Assembly (NCBI RefSeq): GCF_026000435.1
Contig: NZ_AP026763.1
Location: 3,224,001-3,288,000 of the forward strand
Direction: 5' to 3'
DNA length: 64,000 nt
Origin: Vibrio sp. STUT-A11
GTDB lineage: Bacteria > Pseudomonadota > Gammaproteobacteria > Enterobacterales > Vibrionaceae
Shown one piece after another: positions 62,699-64,000 of the stretch. The notes under the pieces were generated by a model. It was not told the DNA's origin, did no database searches, and saw only the letters and a program-made list of their open reading frames with translations. The position numbers and the translations under genes are program-made. How positions within the stretch are numbered: position 1 is the stretch's first letter; each line of letters opens with the position of its first letter.

Positions 62699-63655
62699 TT
62701 AACCTTTATACAGTTTCGGGTTAAATACATCACGTAACCAGTCACCCAATAGGTTGATTACCAGTACCAATGTCACCAACACAATGCCAGGAAAAGCGGT
62801 AATCCACCAAGCGCCCGAGAAGATGTAGTTAAAGCCGATACTGATCAGCGCACCCAAAGACGGCTGATCCACTGGTAAACCTAAGCCAAGGAATGACAGT
62901 GCCGCTTCAGACATGATCGCATTCGCTACCTGAACCGTCGAGATAACTAATATTGGCGACAGACAGTTCGGCAGAATATGACGGAACATAATACGTGGCG
63001 CTTTAAAGCCCATCACACGTGCCGCTTCTACGTACTCTTTTTTCTTCTCTGCCAGAACCGATGCACGGATAGTACGTGCGTACTGTGGCCATTCTGCCAC
63101 ACCGATGATCACCACCAGCATAACCACTGCATATTGGCTGTAGAAGTCACTGCCAAAGCTGGCTTTGAAAATCGCCGAAACGATGATCGCTACCATCATG
63201 GTTGAGAACGAAAGCTGAACATCAGCAAAACGCATTAAGAAGCTGTCGATACGGCCGCCAAAGTAACCCGCAGACAGACCAATGATGATCCCCAGAATCA
63301 GCTGTAGACCCACAGCCAGAAAGCCGATGGTCAGTGATAAGCGAGAGCCATAAAGAATCGTCGATAAAATGTCACGACCTTGCTCATCCGTCCCCAAAAC
63401 AAAACGCTCATCGCCTTCTTCCATCCATGAAGGAGGAAGTTCCGAGTCCATAATATCGATCGACGTCAGGTCATAAGGATCGGTTGGTGCCAGAATGGGT
63501 GCCGCAAGAGCTAATACTAAGAACACCATAAACACAGTGAAACTTGTCATCGCGACTTTGTCACGCTTAAAGTAGTACAGAAAATCTGACTTTTTAAAAC
63601 GCTGCCACGCTGAAGGAACGGCTTCAGGAGCGGCAACTTGATTTGATTGGCTCAT
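62699..63655 (-). CDS. Peptide/nickel-type ABC transporter permease, DppC/OppC family
   Basis: Inner-membrane permease of 318 residues with about six helices. N-terminal OppC-type segment FKRDKVAMTSFTVFMVFL, then VLGTDEQGRDILSTILYGSRLSL, and the coupling EAA motif VEAARVMGFKAPRIMFRHILPN near residue 215. The end reads GDWLRDVFNPK. It follows the DppB-type gene by 2 bp. Substrate class (dipeptide, oligopeptide or other) cannot be decided because the binding protein lies outside the window. Confidence 0.9.
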   Translation of the reverse strand: MSQSNQVAAPEAVPSAWQRFKKSDFLYYFKRDKVAMTSFTVFMVFLVLALAAPILAPTDPYDLTSIDIMDSELPPSWMEEGDERFVLGTDEQGRDILSTILYGSRLSLTIGFLAVGLQLILGIIIGLSAGYFGGRIDSFLMRFADVQLSFSTMMVAIIVSAIFKASFGSDFYSQYAVVMLVVIIGVAEWPQYARTIRASVLAEKKKEYVEAARVMGFKAPRIMFRHILPNCLSPILVISTVQVANAIMSEAALSFLGLGLPVDQPSLGALISIGFNYIFSGAWWITAFPGIVLVTLVLVINLLGDWLRDVFNPKLYKG

Positions 63656-63657
63656 GA

Positions 63658-64000
63658 TTAAGCTCCTTTTCCGGTTAGGTTCACAGTTGGGTTGATGATG
63701 CCGTACAGCAAGTCGACGATGGTATTGGTTACCACGAAGATCAAACCAACAAAAATAACGTAGGCTGTGATTAGCGGTGTATCTACACGGTTAATCGCCT
63801 CAAGGAAAAGGAAACCCGTACCCGGCCATTGGAATACAGTTTCAGTCAGAATGGTGTAGGCCACCATAGTACCAATTTGCACACCACCCACTGTCAGTAC
63901 TGGCAGCATGGTATTTTTCAGTGCATGTTGGTAATAGATTTTTTGTAAGTTCAGACCTTTTGCTTTTGCGAACTTAATGTACTCAGAGCTCAGCACTTCC
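63658..64000 (-). CDS. Peptide/nickel-type ABC transporter permease, DppB/OppB family, 5' end outside window
   Basis: C-terminal ~114 residues of a DppB-type permease; the frame is open to the window edge. Visible are the EAA-region end (EYIKFAKAKGLNLQKIYYQHALKN), GVQIGTMVAYTILTETVFQWPG and the closing helices ending NPTVNL. It is upstream of the DppC-type gene in the same operon. Confidence 0.9.
   Translation of the reverse strand, partial: EVLSSEYIKFAKAKGLNLQKIYYQHALKNTMLPVLTVGGVQIGTMVAYTILTETVFQWPGTGFLFLEAINRVDTPLITAYVIFVGLIFVVTNTIVDLLYGIINPTVNLTGKGA

Overview
The window is chromosomal DNA of a Vibrio, most likely of the Harveyi clade (V. parahaemolyticus / V. harveyi / V. campbellii group). 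The evidence is gene content and order (glnLG, add, hemN, yihI, engB-spf-polA, hemB, tatABC-ubiBJE-rmuC, uspB-ftnA-uspA, prlC, rlmJ, gor), a complete Vibrio haem-uptake (hut) cluster, a Vibrio-type long RyhB, and a pknT/ecfP locus like that described in V. parahaemolyticus. Coding density is high. I see no prophage, integron, transposase, CRISPR array, rRNA or tRNA.

Layout. 1-2453: end of glnL and all of glnG (nitrogen two-component system). 2543-5077: membrane sensor with GGDEF and EAL domains. 5225-9799: add, hemN, a DUF2489 protein, yihI and a methyltransferase. 9958-16138: an RNA-rich stretch with four minus-strand small RNAs (a CsrB-family RNA, a candidate RNA beside spf, Spot 42 and a Fur-controlled RyhB) interleaved with cytochrome c4, engB and polA. 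16203-25069: GNAT, hemB, tatD and the long minus-strand run rmuC-ubiE-ubiJ-ubiB-tatA-tatB-tatC. 25239-35223: two EamA transporters, a PAS-GGDEF-EAL protein, a flavoprotein, uspB/ftnA/uspA, a Lys-rich unknown, rsmJ and asnC. 35449-40352: prlC, rlmJ, gor.

40453-48877 is the haem-uptake cluster. hutA, hutZ and hutX read leftward; tonB-exbB-exbD-hutB-hutC-hutD read rightward from a shared control region with a Fur-box match. The usual first gene hutW is missing; only a short reading frame resembling its C-terminal end remains upstream of hutX. 48982-54733 is the gluconate/Entner-Doudoroff regulon: eda and gntT leftward, gntK and edd rightward, GntR operators between them, and gntR with its own operator.

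54952-58031 is a three-gene operon: a membrane Ser/Thr kinase (PknT-like), an exported protein of unknown function, and an ECF sigma factor (EcfP-like) whose sigma-2.2 region carries Ser/Thr where acidic residues are normal. It is followed by an outer-membrane barrel protein, a large Ig-like lipoprotein, a SPOR-domain protein and the start of a peptide ABC permease operon.

Two families of dispersed, palindromic, non-coding repeats lie between genes. At least two copies of the larger one are inserted inside former terminator hairpins, one of them flanked by a 12-bp direct repeat. Database-dependent statements below come from family knowledge and were not searched.
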